Source: Dryococelus australis (taxonomy: Eukaryota; Arthropoda; Insecta; Phasmatodea; Phasmatidae). From it: a DNA stretch of 64,000 nt. Every line of letters begins with the position of its first letter. Within the stretch, counting starts at the first letter, position 1. Under the pieces are notes generated by a model, which made no database searches, was not told the DNA's origin, and worked only from the letters and a program-made list of their open reading frames with translations. Below are positions 63,131 to 64,000 of this stretch, piece by piece. The position numbers and the translations under genes are program-made. The stretch covers positions 142,808,457-142,872,456 of the forward strand of contig CM056994.1 of the NCBI GenBank assembly GCA_029891345.1. The letters run 5' to 3'.

Positions 63131-64000
63131 TAAAACTAAAATTCTTGTCATATCTCGAGAAATTAAAAAATACATTTTTACCGAGCTTGGAAAATATCAA
63201 GTGCTACGGCTGGCCATACTAGTTGGTATGTATAATTATTCAGACACTTATTTTAAAAATGGCTGCCATACAAACATTTCACATTGGTATGATATATATA
63301 TGAAAACATGAAACCAGTTTCAACACAACTTTGTTTGCCGGCAGTATCTATTCCATCAAAAAACCTCTTTTGTCAACGATTCTGTAAGATTGCACCACAT
63401 GGGAAAAAAGTTTTTATGGTATATTTTGGAAAAGGATAAATCGATTTTTACCAAATTTGGCCAAAATATATTAATATTTCCAAATGGCAGCTATATAAAC
63501 ATTTTATCTCAGTATACTGTATGCGCGAAACTATATAACAAATTTCATGTTAACACGTTACGATGGAAATGTCTTTAAAAACAATCCTCTATGTGTATAC
63601 AGAGCATCTTGACTGTACAATTTTGTAAAACAGCGCCATATGAAACAAATAAATATACTATGTTTTTTCTCAGGAATAAAATAAACAGATCTGCATTATA
63701 CTTAGACAAGTTACACTTTTGTAGTCCGTCTAGACTTACGTGACTTACAGGAATATAACGGTCGGGTAAACATTTTAGGTTAATGTGACACGTCACATCT
63801 AATTTCTAAATAAATTTATATCCTGGCAGTATTAATGACAAACATCGACTTTGCTAATCCGTATCGATTTATGCGCCTTTTATGTAGATAACACAAGAAA
63901 TAAATTATTGCAAATATTCTACATTTCGGGGACCAATCGACCGAATATAACCAAATTTTGCTATGAAATAGTAGTTCACTTGGTCATGTAAGCATACGGA
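63131..64000. repeat. Satellite-like repeat to window end
   Basis: TTTTAAAAATGGCTGCCATACAAACATTT and related lines (CCAAATGGCAGCTATATAAACATTTTATC, excerpts) recur with ACCAAATTTGGCC / ACCAAATTTTGC words. Related to 58.4-58.9 and 46.5-47.3 kb. The window ends inside it. Confidence 0.5.

Overview
The window is AT-rich, repeat-dense DNA from an animal genome, most likely an arthropod and probably an insect. The signs are decayed non-LTR retrotransposons (one with the closing motifs of the R1-type LINEs common in arthropods), two Ty3/gypsy relics, a Maverick/Polinton-type DNA polymerase B relic, tRNA-derived SINEs, satellites and long dinucleotide runs. There is no bacterial-style gene organisation and no intact host protein gene. 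The longest open frame (303 codons, 11101-12012) lies inside a dead LINE. The species cannot be named from the sequence.

Layout. 0-9 kb: a SINE; an inverted repeat pair (3371-3806 and 7332-7755) around a minus-strand Ty3/gypsy pol relic (5330-7335); and a plus-strand gag-like frame (8160-8630). 9.2-14.7 kb: a LINE (gag-like ORF1 with a CCHC knuckle; ORF2 with endonuclease, RT and a C-terminal zinc motif) inserted into a TIR element whose uninterrupted relative lies at 27566-28667. 18.2-19.5 kb: a tandem array of about 165 bp units, then a 10 bp minisatellite, a TA/TG tract and a CTAGT-type end. 20-30 kb: a second SINE copy, an A48/(TA)n tract, a GC/CpG-rich patch, one copy of a dispersed repeat whose inverted partner is at 39.7-40.4 kb, a TATA/CCAAT promoter-like block, and a 50 bp minisatellite.

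30.5-36.3 kb: a Polinton-type PolB broken into two opposed pieces, a minus-strand LINE RT scrap, and a degraded R1-like LINE. 37.0-38.3 kb: a tandem repeat of 320-355 bp units. 42.2-45.7 kb: a second Ty3/gypsy relic containing a nearly identical 297 bp duplication and a tRNA-headed insertion. 46.3-49.0, 58.4-59.2 and 62.2-64.0 kb: related satellite-like repeats. 49.3 kb: a 219 bp MITE. 52.5-54.4 kb: a 119 bp tandem repeat, a tRNA-Leu-like sequence and a decayed C2H2 zinc-finger locus. 59.43-59.85 kb: a palindrome with arms of about 198 bp.

No coordinated gene system is visible. The interest is genomic archaeology: nested insertions, opposed gene halves, and young duplications inside old relics. 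All family assignments come from reading motifs by eye; no database search was possible.
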